The notes under the pieces: generated by a model
The model's input: only the letters and a program-made list of their open reading frames with translations
Database searches by the model: none
Told to the model about the DNA's origin: nothing
In this document: piece after piece, positions 16,429-24,664 of the stretch
How positions within the stretch are numbered: position 1 is the first letter of the stretch
Layout: each line of letters starts with the position of its first letter
Translations under genes and position numbers: made by a program
From: Thalassospira xianhensis MCCC 1A02616
Lineage (GTDB): Bacteria; Pseudomonadota; Alphaproteobacteria; Rhodospirillales; Thalassospiraceae
Reading direction: 5' to 3'
DNA: 64,000 nucleotides
Assembly (NCBI RefSeq): GCF_003326475.1
Contig: NZ_JPWA01000022.1
Coordinates: 1 to 64,000, forward strand

Positions 16429-17145
16429 ATGACCGGCTTGCAGCTTAAAATACAAAAGCGTGAAAAGCTTGCGGATCAGCTTTATGGGCAAATTCTGGAA
16501 CAGATTGTGTCTGGCAATCTGTCCGAAGGGGCAAAGCTGCCCTCTGAAAATGAAATATGTGCGTCTTTTGGTGTGTCACGGCCCGTGGTACGTGAAGCGC
16601 TGCGTAAATTGCAGTCTGACGGGTTGGTCTATGCCCGCCAGGGGGTTGGGTCTTTTGTCAAGAAACGTCCGCCACAAGGGTTGATCGAGTTTGGCGGCAT
16701 CAATGATGTGGCGGGGTTGCTGCGCTGTTTTGAGGCCCGGATCGCGATCGAGGCAGCAACTGCACGGATGGCGGCGGAACGTGCCACCCTGCGCCATCAT
16801 CGCGATATCGAACGGGCGCTTAAAATGCTTGAACAAGGCATTGCAGCCGGTGACATCGCCGATCAGGCAGATTTTGAATTTCATATGTCAATCGCACGCG
16901 CCAGCGGAAATGATATTTTTGTCACCATGCTGACGTCGCTGCATGGCGTGATTGCCAAAACCATGAATGTCGCGCTTAACATCACCCGTACCGGATCGGC
17001 TGACCGGGTGAAAAAGGTTCTTTTGGAACATCGCCAGATTTATGATGCAATCCGTGGACAGGACGGGGAAAGTGCGGAATTGCTGATGCGTTATCATTTG
17101 CATCAGGCCCGTCAGCGGGTAACCGACCATGCGCGTGATATGTAG
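16429..17145 (+). CDS. GntR-family regulator, FCD domain (FadR subfamily) B
   Basis: A 238-residue regulator with an N-terminal winged helix (ADQLYGQILEQIVSGNLSEG, ICASFGVSRPVVREALRKLQ) and a C-terminal FCD domain (ADFEFHMSIARASGNDIF, LEHRQIYDAI). The architecture matches ExuR/UxuR/LldR-type sensors of organic or sugar acids. ATG 16429 is chosen because GGGGA lies 9 bases upstream; TTG 16411 and ATG 16414 are alternatives. The TTACAAGTAA dyad before its own gene recurs before the TRAP operon, so I infer that it controls uronate uptake. Its recognition helix (SFGVSRPVVREALRKL) resembles that of GntR-A, yet the two candidate operators differ. Confidence 0.88.
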   Translation: MTGLQLKIQKREKLADQLYGQILEQIVSGNLSEGAKLPSENEICASFGVSRPVVREALRKLQSDGLVYARQGVGSFVKKRPPQGLIEFGGINDVAGLLRCFEARIAIEAATARMAAERATLRHHRDIERALKMLEQGIAAGDIADQADFEFHMSIARASGNDIFVTMLTSLHGVIAKTMNVALNITRTGSADRVKKVLLEHRQIYDAIRGQDGESAELLMRYHLHQARQRVTDHARDM

Positions 17146-17269
17146 CTGGAAGGCGTATGGTCTCATACAAGCCTGTAAAGTTTCCAAGCAAATTTATTGA
17201 CAAGTGCGCCCGTGCGCCTGCACACAAGTCATATGACGAATTGCGTCGGAAAGAATACAGGAACGGATC

Positions 17270-18172
17270 ATGTCAGGTGATATTTCAGCCGTGCAGCAGC
17301 CCCGCATTCTGCTGGAGGAACGGTTCGAACTGGGCGAATGCCCGAACTGGGACGGAGACAACAACCGCCTTTACTGGGCCGATATCGTCGGTCAGAAAAT
17401 CCATGCACTTGATATCGAAACCGGGCAGCGCCACAGTTGGTCATTCGAGAGCGAAGTCGGCTGTTTCGGACTAACCGATCAGGGGCGTCTGGTTGTGGCG
17501 CTGAAAAGCGACATCGTCCTGTTTGATCCGAAAACCGGGGATAGAGAAAAGCTGGCGGTTGTTGATGGCGACAATGACATGAGCCGCACTAATGACGGCA
17601 AAATCGGCCCGGACGGGACGTTCTGGGTCGGTACAATGGATCAGAATGCCGACAAGCAACCGGTGGCATCGCTTTATCGCGTGACAGGCAAAGGTGAGGT
17701 CGAACACAAAGCCGGTGGGATCAAGATTTCCAACGGTCTGGCATGGTCGCCCGATGGACGGATTATGTATCACTCGGATTCTCGCGGGCCTTGGGTCAAT
17801 CGCTGGGACTTTGATACCAAAACCGGCGCGATCAGCAATTGTCAGCGTTTCCTTGATCTTGATGACATGATCGGACGTCCGGATGGTGCGGCGGTTGACA
17901 TGGAAGGTTGTTATTGGAGTGCTGGTGTTTCGGCAGGCAAACTGAACCGGTTTGCGCATGATGGCACGTTGCTGCTGTCTATTGATATGCCGATGCCAAA
18001 TCCGACCATGCCGTGCTTTGGCGGGGCGGATATGAAAACGCTTTATGTTACCAGCCACATGGAAAATTATCCGGCGGAAAAACGTGATGAATTCCCCGAC
18101 GCGGGCAAACTTGTCATGTTGCGTGTCGATGTCGCGGGCGTGCCGGTCAACCGGTTCCGCGAAGGCGGATAA
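17270..18172 (+). CDS. SMP-30/gluconolactonase family sugar lactonase
   Basis: A 300-residue six-bladed propeller lactonase. Metal ligands of the family are in place: Glu in ELGECPNWD, Asn in SRTNDGKIGPDG, Asn in KISNGLAWSPDG and Asp in GRPDGAAVDMEG. It should hydrolyse an aldono- or aldarolactone. Between a xylose pathway and a uronate pathway, it could open xylonolactone (XylC role) or the aldarolactone made by Udh. An AGGA lies 10 bases before the ATG. The gap upstream contains GTCATATGAC (17228-17237), a weak relative of the TCATCATAT motif. It ends in a strong bidirectional terminator. Confidence 0.88.
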   Translation: MSGDISAVQQPRILLEERFELGECPNWDGDNNRLYWADIVGQKIHALDIETGQRHSWSFESEVGCFGLTDQGRLVVALKSDIVLFDPKTGDREKLAVVDGDNDMSRTNDGKIGPDGTFWVGTMDQNADKQPVASLYRVTGKGEVEHKAGGIKISNGLAWSPDGRIMYHSDSRGPWVNRWDFDTKTGAISNCQRFLDLDDMIGRPDGAAVDMEGCYWSAGVSAGKLNRFAHDGTLLLSIDMPMPNPTMPCFGGADMKTLYVTSHMENYPAEKRDEFPDAGKLVMLRVDVAGVPVNRFREGG

Positions 18173-18187
18173 GACATAACACCTGAA

Positions 18188-18226
18188 AAAAAGGGCCGTG
18201 CAGTTTGTTCTGCACGGCCCTTTTTG
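18188..18226. terminator. Bidirectional terminator between lactonase and hydratase genes
   Basis: AAAAAGGGCCGTGCAG (18188-18203) pairs perfectly with CTGCACGGCCCTTTTT (18210-18225) over a six-base loop. It is A-rich on one side and T-rich on the other. Confidence 0.95.
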
Positions 18227-18238
18227 CTGTCCGGATGC

Positions 18239-19000
18239 TTATGCTTTGATAGTGGCATGGACCGTGCCGACACCGTTAAAAATCGCATCAATTCGACCAT
18301 GACTGATCAGCGTTGGCGTCGCGCAGGCCCCGGTGGTGATGACGTCACCTGCCTTTAAATGCGTGCCGCGTTTAGCAAGGAATCCGACCAGATAGGCCAA
18401 TCCGCCAAACGGATCGGGCCATGCGGCCGGATCGCTATTCTGGGCGAGGATTTTGTCATCCGATCTTGTTTCTACCGGTACATTCAAAAACGCCATATCC
18501 CGCCAATTGATGATTTCCGGGCCAAGCACGAGATAGCCGGTAGAGTTAAGATCGGCCAGTGTTGCAACCGGTCCCTGTCTATCACGATATCTGCGGTCTG
18601 CGATTTCGATTGCCAGATGCACGCTTTTGATGTGGTCCAGAACCGTATCAATGGTGGCGTTGCTATCGGGCGTGCTAGCCATGACCACGGCAATCTCGGC
18701 CTCGATATTTGGGAAATGAACATCATTTGTGGTGATGGTCGCCCCGTTTTCGATGATCCGGCCATCCAGCAACGGCCCGACCAGCGGCCCTTCAATCCCA
18801 AGCCCTGCCTGTGCAACGCGTGTCGCGACCGAAAGCTTCCATCCGGTTTGCTTCGCGTCAGTCAGGGCAAGAGTGGCTTGCTGTATCTCGTAGGCAGTAT
18901 CGAAGTCGACCGGACTCGCGTCTGCGGGCAGGGGATCTATCAGAATGTTTTGCTTAAACGCATCGGCCAGAATCCGGCTTGCCTTGGTGATGTCGGTCAT
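18239..19000 (-). CDS. 2-keto-4-pentenoate hydratase-like protein (MhpD/FAH C-terminal fold)
   Basis: A 253-residue protein of the hydratase/decarboxylase branch of the FAH fold. Family segments are TDAKQTGWKLSVATR, GPLLDGRI, the acidic metal-site segment NIEAEIAVVMA, and AGDVITTGACATP near the C-terminus. Classical members hydrate 2-hydroxypenta-2,4-dienoate in aromatic degradation. No ring-cleavage genes occur here, so it more likely acts on a keto-deoxy or unsaturated sugar acid (inference). ATG 19000 begins the conserved domain; ATG 19060 would put the start almost against a TCATCATATCA site and adds a Cys-rich extension. It is divergent from kdgD and appears co-regulated with it. Confidence 0.75.
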   Translation of the reverse strand: MTDITKASRILADAFKQNILIDPLPADASPVDFDTAYEIQQATLALTDAKQTGWKLSVATRVAQAGLGIEGPLVGPLLDGRIIENGATITTNDVHFPNIEAEIAVVMASTPDSNATIDTVLDHIKSVHLAIEIADRRYRDRQGPVATLADLNSTGYLVLGPEIINWRDMAFLNVPVETRSDDKILAQNSDPAAWPDPFGGLAYLVGFLAKRGTHLKAGDVITTGACATPTLISHGRIDAIFNGVGTVHATIKA

Positions 19001-19064
19001 TTTCCGCGCGCATCCTTCTGTTTTTGCGATGTTTTCAGCAGCGTAGCGGCATGAAAGCATAAAG

Positions 19065-19242
19065 TCATCATATCAATTGTCGAGAGTCGTGGATTTGCAG
19101 TGTCAAACCCGTTGATATGATGATTTGGCTGAAGGGGCGGTATGGGCCAAATTCCCGGTAAATCGCTGTTTTCTCGCTAGACTAAAGTTTGTGAGTAATA
19201 TGATTGACACAATGATATGATGAATTTATAGAATCATCATAG
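19065..19242. promoter_or_regulatory. Divergent hydratase/kdgD control region with three identical 11-bp sites
   Basis: TCATCATATCA at 19065-19075 and its exact reverse complement TGATATGATGA at 19113-19123 and 19213-19223 lie in one 180-base gap. A partial copy TCATCATA is at 19234-19241. A closely related site precedes galM (15322). Repetition in both orientations of a divergent promoter region is typical of an operator. The likely protein is one of the two GntR/FCD regulators nearby, with GntR-A favoured because a related site lies in its own intergenic gap. Confidence 0.6.
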
Positions 19243-19262
19243 GTTATGTCGCCGATTTATGA

Positions 19263-20204
<942 letters not shown>

Positions 20205-20214
20205 GCTTGACGAC

Positions 20215-20237
20215 CCCGGCAGGTGGCTTCTGCCGGG
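20215..20237 (+). repeat. Hairpin after kdgD
   Basis: CCCGGCAG (20215-20222) pairs with CTGCCGGG (20230-20237). There is no T-run, so it may only partly stop transcription before the TRAP genes. Confidence 0.5.
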
Positions 20238-20281
20238 ACTACCTCTGCGACGCCGCAAAAGCAAATGGCGCGCAAAATTCG

Positions 20282-20341
20282 GTTGTCAGAAAAACCATTA
20301 CTTGTTGTTACAAGTAACAAGATGTAAGGTTTTCTGACAAC
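20282..20341. promoter_or_regulatory. Nested palindromes upstream of the TRAP operon
   Basis: Outer arms GTTGTCAGAAAA (20282-20293) and TTTTCTGACAAC (20330-20341) are exact complements over 12 bp. Inside lies TTACTTGT (20298-20305) with ACAAGTAA (20310-20317), a perfect 8-bp dyad. The inner part includes TTACAAGTAA, shared with the GntR-B promoter. The centres differ by four bases. This looks like a strong operator for GntR-B overlapping the promoter, with the outer arms either a second regulator site or an RNA hairpin in the leader. Confidence 0.6.
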
Positions 20342-20407
20342 AACTGGTCCCATCAGGGAAAACAAGACTTTAACGTTGAATGACATAAAGTCACGGGAGG
20401 AATATCA

Positions 20408-21400
20408 ATGAACAAGTTTATGAAAACCACGACGCTGACACTTGCCGCAGCGGCAATGTCGGTTGCTTTTGTTGCCGGTGCGCAAGCACGTGAATGGCGT
20501 GGCTGGAACATCCATCCGGCAGACTATCCGGTTTCGACCGGGATGGAAGAATTCGCCCGCCTGATCAATGAAAAATCCGGTGGAAACCTTGAAGCCAAGG
20601 TTTATCACGGCGGCGTTCTGGGCGATCAGCCTGATGCCATTCAGCAGGTTCGCCTTGGCGGTCTGGACTGGGCTGTTTTCAACCTCGGCCCACTCGGTGA
20701 AGTTGCGCCTGAAGCAAACGTTGTTTCGCTGCCTTTCATCTTCAAAAACGTCGAAGCGATGCATGAAGTCATGGACGGTCCGGCAGGTCAGCAGATCGCA
20801 GACGGCCTTGCCGAAGCAGGTCTTCAGGCTCTTGGCTGGTACGATTCCGGTGCGCGTTCCTTCTATAACACCAAGCATCCGATCAACACGCCCGAAGATC
20901 TCAAAGGTCTTAAATTCCGCGTGATGAGCAACGATTTGTATGTGCAGATGGTTGCAGCCCTTGGTGGCAACGCAACCCCGATGCCGTATGGCGAAGTTTA
21001 TCAGTCGCTGAAAACCGGTGTTATTGATGGCGCGGAAAACAACTATCCGTCCTATGACAGCTCCGGCCATTTCGAAGCTGCCAAATACTATTCGGTGACC
21101 CAGCATCTGATCCTTCCGGAATGCCTGTGCGTGAACAAGGCGCTTTATGACGGCCTGTCAGATGACGAGAAGAAAATCCTTCAGGAAGCTGCGGATGAGT
21201 CGGTCAAGGTACAGCGCGCTGCCTGGGCAGAACGTGCAGAAAAGTCCAAAGAGAAAGTTGTTGCAGCCGGTATCGAAGTGAACGAAGTCGCCGACAAGTC
21301 AGCGTTCCAGGATGCGATGCAGCCTGTCTACGACAACTTCATCAAAGCCAATCCGGATCTGGCCGATCTGGTCAAGGCAATCCAGGACGCCCAGAAATAA
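20408..21400 (+). CDS. dctP: TRAP transporter substrate-binding protein, DctP family
   Basis: A 330-residue secreted DctP-type protein. The signal peptide spans about residues 1-27 (TTTLTLAAAAMSVAFVAGAQA, cleaved before REWRG). The mature part has the family blocks GGVLGDQPDAIQQVRLGGLD, the conserved Arg-bearing segment LKGLKFRVMSNDLYVQM, and TPMPYGEVYQSLKTGVIDGAENN. The Arg of KFRVM usually binds the substrate carboxylate. The genome context (kdgD before, udh after) points to a uronate such as galacturonate or glucuronate. It is first in dctPQM, and a strong hairpin follows it that may raise its level over the membrane subunits. Confidence 0.93.
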   Translation: MNKFMKTTTLTLAAAAMSVAFVAGAQAREWRGWNIHPADYPVSTGMEEFARLINEKSGGNLEAKVYHGGVLGDQPDAIQQVRLGGLDWAVFNLGPLGEVAPEANVVSLPFIFKNVEAMHEVMDGPAGQQIADGLAEAGLQALGWYDSGARSFYNTKHPINTPEDLKGLKFRVMSNDLYVQMVAALGGNATPMPYGEVYQSLKTGVIDGAENNYPSYDSSGHFEAAKYYSVTQHLILPECLCVNKALYDGLSDDEKKILQEAADESVKVQRAAWAERAEKSKEKVVAAGIEVNEVADKSAFQDAMQPVYDNFIKANPDLADLVKAIQDAQK

Positions 21401-21413
21401 TTGATCAAGCCAT

Positions 21414-21446
21414 AGAAGGGCGGCGACATTTTCGCCGCCCTTCTTT
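21414..21446 (+). terminator. Intercistronic terminator-like hairpin between dctP and dctQ
   Basis: AGAAGGGCGGCGA (21414-21426) pairs perfectly with TCGCCGCCCTTCT (21432-21444), followed by TT. Since dctQ lies only 50 bases on, this is likely a partial terminator or 3' stabiliser giving excess binding protein. Confidence 0.8.
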
Positions 21447-21493
21447 ACGCTTGTATCCGGTCTTTTTGTTAATCCATTTCTGGCGGCGTGCGA

Positions 21494-22039
21494 ATGCTTT
21501 CACAACTCACCGGGATGCTTGACCGTTTGGGTGGCGGACTAGCCAAAATCCTTAATCTGATCGGCGGAATTGCGCTGGTAGCGTTGATCCCCAGTTTTGC
21601 CTGGCTGGTTTTCGGGCGTTATGTCCTTAACGAAACCCCGACCTGGGTCGAACAGATTTCCCTGATCCTGATTGTTCTGATTACTTTTCCGGTTGCTGCA
21701 GCCTGTATCCGAGACAACAGCCATCTTTCGGTATCGTTTTTCCGCGATGCATTGCCGCCCAAGGCCGCGGCTGTTTTGGCCTTGATCAGTTATGCGGCCA
21801 TGGTGGTATTCGGTTTTTACATGTTGGTCGGCGCCTACGATCTGGTTGTTTTCAACTGGGCCAAAAGCATGCCGATCATCCATGTTCCCGACGGATTGCG
21901 GTCCATTCCGATGCTGGTCTGTGGCGGGGGCATCGTATTTTACAGCCTCGTGCATATCCTTAAAATCATCACCGGTTGGAAAAACATCGCGCATAGCCGG
22001 TTTTACAGCGACGAATTGCTTGATAAGGACACTGAATAA
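21494..22039 (+). CDS. dctQ: TRAP transporter small permease, DctQ family
   Basis: A 181-residue membrane protein with four hydrophobic segments (about residues 18-38, 55-72, 90-110 and 137-157). It has the DctQ signature PTWVEQISLILIVLITFPVA. It forms the membrane complex with DctM. A GTG six bases upstream is an equal candidate start; GGCGG at 21482-21486 could serve either. Its stop codon directly abuts the dctM ATG. Confidence 0.88.
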   Translation: MLSQLTGMLDRLGGGLAKILNLIGGIALVALIPSFAWLVFGRYVLNETPTWVEQISLILIVLITFPVAAACIRDNSHLSVSFFRDALPPKAAAVLALISYAAMVVFGFYMLVGAYDLVVFNWAKSMPIIHVPDGLRSIPMLVCGGGIVFYSLVHILKIITGWKNIAHSRFYSDELLDKDTE

Positions 22040-23329
22040 ATGGGCATAACCATTCTTTTGGGCCTGTTTGCCGTTGGTATTGTCATTGGCATGCCCGTTG
22101 CCCTTGCACTTGGTATTGCGGCCCTTGCGACCTTTTTCTTCGAGGGTCTGCCAACCCTGATCGCGTTTCAGCGTATCGGTTCGGGCATCAGTGCCTTTTC
22201 GCTTCTGGCCATTCCGTTCTTTATCTTTGCCGGCGAACTGATGCTTCATGGCGGGATTGCTAACCGGCTGGTGCAGTTTGCAACCGCACTGGTCGGCAGC
22301 CGCCGCGGCGGACTTGGCATTGTGAACGTGTTTTCATCGATGCTGTTTGGCGGCATTTCCGGATCGGCCGTAGCCGATACATCGGCACTCGGCTCGATCC
22401 TGATCCCGGTGATGAAAAAGGAAGGCTATCGTGCCGATTATGCGGTCAACGTTACGGTGACCTCGTCGATCGCGGGTATCATGATCCCGCCAAGCCATAA
22501 CATGATCCTCTATGCGGTTGCGGCCGGTGGCGGGATTTCGATTTCCAAGCTGTTCATGGCTGGACTGGTGCCGGGCATCATCATGTGCCTGCTGCTTGGC
22601 CTTGCGACATGGCTTGTGGCGATCAAGCATGGCTATCCGGCTGTACCGTTTCCGGGATGGCGGGTTGTCGGGGTTACGGCCATTCGTGCCATTCCGGGCT
22701 TTTTCACCGCCGTCATTATCGTCGGCGGTGTGTTGAGCGGTGTGTTCACAGTGACGGAATCCGGTGCCATCGGTGTGGCCTATGCGTTGATCATTACCGG
22801 GCTTGTCTATCGCGAACTGAACTGGGCCGGGTTTGTTGCGGCGGTCAAACAATCGGCGAAGACAACGGCCCTTGTCATGCTGCTGGTCGGGTGTGCGTCG
22901 GCCTATGGTTACATGCTGGCGTTTTATCAGGTACCCGATGCATTGGCGCATGCGATTACATCCGTTACCGATAACCCGATCATGGTTCTGTTGCTGATCA
23001 ATATCATGCTGCTGATTGCCGGCATGATCATGGACATGGCCGCATTGATCCTGATCTGTACGCCGATTTTCCTGCCGCTGGCGACCCAATTCGGCATGGA
23101 CCCGATTCAGTTCGGTATGGTGCTGATGATGAATTTGGGGCTTGGCCTTTGTACGCCACCGGTCGGCTCCTGCCTGTTTGTCGGTTGCGCGATTGGCGGG
23201 GTGAAGATCGAGAAGGCCGTCATGACGATCTGGCCGTTCTATCTGGCGATCCTGACGGCGCTTATGCTGACAACCTATGTACCGGCGATTTCCCTGACGC
23301 TGCCGAACCTTGTGTTTGGTGGGGGCTGA
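22040..23329 (+). CDS. dctM: TRAP transporter large permease, DctM family
   Basis: A 429-residue, strongly hydrophobic DctM permease with about twelve membrane segments. Family blocks are visible: MPVALALGIAALATFFFEGL, SSMLFGGISGSAVADTSALG, TSSIAGIMIPPSHNMILYAV and LGLCTPPVGSCLFVGCAIGG. It carries the Na+-coupled transport channel. ATG follows the dctQ stop without a gap, and udh begins 33 bases after it, so dctPQM-udh appear to be one transcript. Confidence 0.93.
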   Translation: MGITILLGLFAVGIVIGMPVALALGIAALATFFFEGLPTLIAFQRIGSGISAFSLLAIPFFIFAGELMLHGGIANRLVQFATALVGSRRGGLGIVNVFSSMLFGGISGSAVADTSALGSILIPVMKKEGYRADYAVNVTVTSSIAGIMIPPSHNMILYAVAAGGGISISKLFMAGLVPGIIMCLLLGLATWLVAIKHGYPAVPFPGWRVVGVTAIRAIPGFFTAVIIVGGVLSGVFTVTESGAIGVAYALIITGLVYRELNWAGFVAAVKQSAKTTALVMLLVGCASAYGYMLAFYQVPDALAHAITSVTDNPIMVLLLINIMLLIAGMIMDMAALILICTPIFLPLATQFGMDPIQFGMVLMMNLGLGLCTPPVGSCLFVGCAIGGVKIEKAVMTIWPFYLAILTALMLTTYVPAISLTLPNLVFGGG

Positions 23330-23362
23330 TTGCGGACCAAGATGACTTCAAAGAGGAAGACG

Positions 23363-24157
23363 ATGAAACGTTTGCTGATTACCGGTGCTGCCGGCAACCT
23401 TGGAAAAATCCTGCGCGAGGGGCTTAAAGGCTATGCCGATGTCCTGCGCCTTTCGGATATCGCACCGATGGATCCGGCCGGTCCGGGCGAGGAAGTCGTG
23501 CCGTGCGATCTTTCGGATCGGGCCGCTGTGCATGAACTGACCAAGGATTGCGACGGGATCATTCATCTGGGCGGAATTTCGATTGAGGCCGCATTTGATG
23601 ACCTGCTGCAGGCCAATTTCCTTGGCACCTATAACCTTTATGAAGGTGCGCGCAAAAATGGCAAGCCGCGCATCCTGTTTGCCAGCTCGAACCACGCCAT
23701 CGGGTTCCACAAGCGCACGACCAAGCTTGATGACAAATCCGAACTGCGCCCCGACAGCCTTTATGGTGTCACCAAATGCTATGGCGAGGCATTGGCAAGC
23801 TATTACTACGACAAGTTCGATGTCGAAACCGTCTCGCTTCGCATCGGGTCGTGCTTTGAAAAGCCGCGAGATCGCCGGATGTTGTCGACATGGATGAGCC
23901 CGCGCGATTTTATTTCCCTGATGAAGGCGGTATTTGATGCGCCGATGACTGGCCATCTAGTGATGTATGGTGTGTCGAACAACCGCACGAAATGGTGGAG
24001 CAACGACCACGCCGATCTGATCGGCTGGCAGCCGCAGGACAGTTCCGATATCTTCCGCGAAGAAATCGAGGCAGCCTTCCCTGCGGAGGACCGCCATGAT
24101 CCGGCTGTGATCTATCAGGGCGGTGGTTTTGCCGCCAAGGGCCACTTCGAAGACTGA
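23363..24157 (+). CDS. udh: Uronate dehydrogenase (NAD-dependent)
   Basis: A 264-residue extended-SDR protein. It has the NAD motif TGAAGNLGKILRE, the segment CDGIIHLGGISIE, and the catalytic Tyr-x3-Lys in LYGVTKCYGEALA. These blocks, with SSNHAIGFHKRT and SLRIGSCFEKP, match Agrobacterium Udh closely. It oxidises galacturonate or glucuronate to the aldarolactone. The ATG at 23363 has a good AAGAGGAAG site; upstream in-frame starts lack one. Its position as the last gene of the TRAP operon supports uronate as the transporter substrate. A terminator follows at 24179-24213. Confidence 0.92.
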   Translation: MKRLLITGAAGNLGKILREGLKGYADVLRLSDIAPMDPAGPGEEVVPCDLSDRAAVHELTKDCDGIIHLGGISIEAAFDDLLQANFLGTYNLYEGARKNGKPRILFASSNHAIGFHKRTTKLDDKSELRPDSLYGVTKCYGEALASYYYDKFDVETVSLRIGSCFEKPRDRRMLSTWMSPRDFISLMKAVFDAPMTGHLVMYGVSNNRTKWWSNDHADLIGWQPQDSSDIFREEIEAAFPAEDRHDPAVIYQGGGFAAKGHFED

Positions 24158-24178
24158 TCCTTGATTTTTGTTACGCAT

Positions 24179-24213
24179 ACAAAGGGCCGCATAAGCGGCC
24201 CTTTGTTGTTTTT
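24179..24213 (+). terminator. Intrinsic terminator after udh
   Basis: ACAAAGGGCCGC (24179-24190) pairs perfectly with GCGGCCCTTTGT (24195-24206) across ATAA, then TGTTTTT. Confidence 0.93.
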
Positions 24214-24280
24214 GGTGAAAAAACGCTGCTGCATTTCGTCTATGAGATAATGACCAATTACTTTCGGCATGAGGAAATTG

Positions 24281-24664
24281 ATGTTCAGATCAAGCTCGTT
24301 GACGGATGATATTATACTGTTCGAGATGGTTGACGTGCAAAGTGCTGCCGATGGGGAGAGCTATATCAGGGCTCTTTACGCACTATCGGCCCGAACGGAA
24401 CCGGTGATATTGATCATGCTTTTTACCGGGCATGTCGAGCAGGGTCACGAAACCCGCAAACAGGCGGCGCTTTGGTTCAGGCAGAACCGAGACCGGTTGC
24501 CGTGCTTCGCCAAGGGACTGATACAGGTGGAGCCGGATCACGAACATGACCATGCCGAAGAGGTCGAGAACAGCAACTTTGCAAGAATGCTGCCCTTTCC
24601 CCTTAAACATGCGCACAGCCTTGACGAGGCCTATACACTGGCGAAGAACTGGCCGAATACCTAG
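24281..24664 (+). CDS. Hypothetical protein, possibly SpoIIAA/STAS-like
   Basis: A 127-residue cytoplasmic protein that I do not firmly recognise. The pattern of a central strand-helix unit (SARTEPVILIMLFTG), a helix with RKQAALWFRQNRDRL, then FAKGLIQVEPD and a C-terminal HSLDEAYTLAKNW resembles small SpoIIAA/STAS-like single-domain proteins. It also has a His/Asp/Glu-rich patch (DHEHDHAEEVE) that could bind metal. ATG 24281 is chosen because GAGG lies 6 bases upstream; ATG 24269 is possible. It is convergent with fhuB: the two stop codons share CTAG at 24661-24664. A tie to iron uptake is only positional. Confidence 0.65.
   Translation: MFRSSSLTDDIILFEMVDVQSAADGESYIRALYALSARTEPVILIMLFTGHVEQGHETRKQAALWFRQNRDRLPCFAKGLIQVEPDHEHDHAEEVENSNFARMLPFPLKHAHSLDEAYTLAKNWPNT

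Noticed and set aside
18239-19060. Extended N-terminus of the hydratase-like protein from ATG 19060
   Set aside because: It would start five bases from a probable operator copy, lacks a ribosome site and adds a non-conserved Cys-rich segment.
22334-23089. 251-codon minus frame rich in Arg, Asp and Gln within dctM
   Set aside because: Composition is what results from reading a hydrophobic membrane-protein gene backwards.
23346-23360. Possible frameshift or extra start at the udh 5' end, because longer in-frame starts exist
   Set aside because: ATG 23363 has a good ribosome site and begins exactly at the conserved NAD-binding strand.
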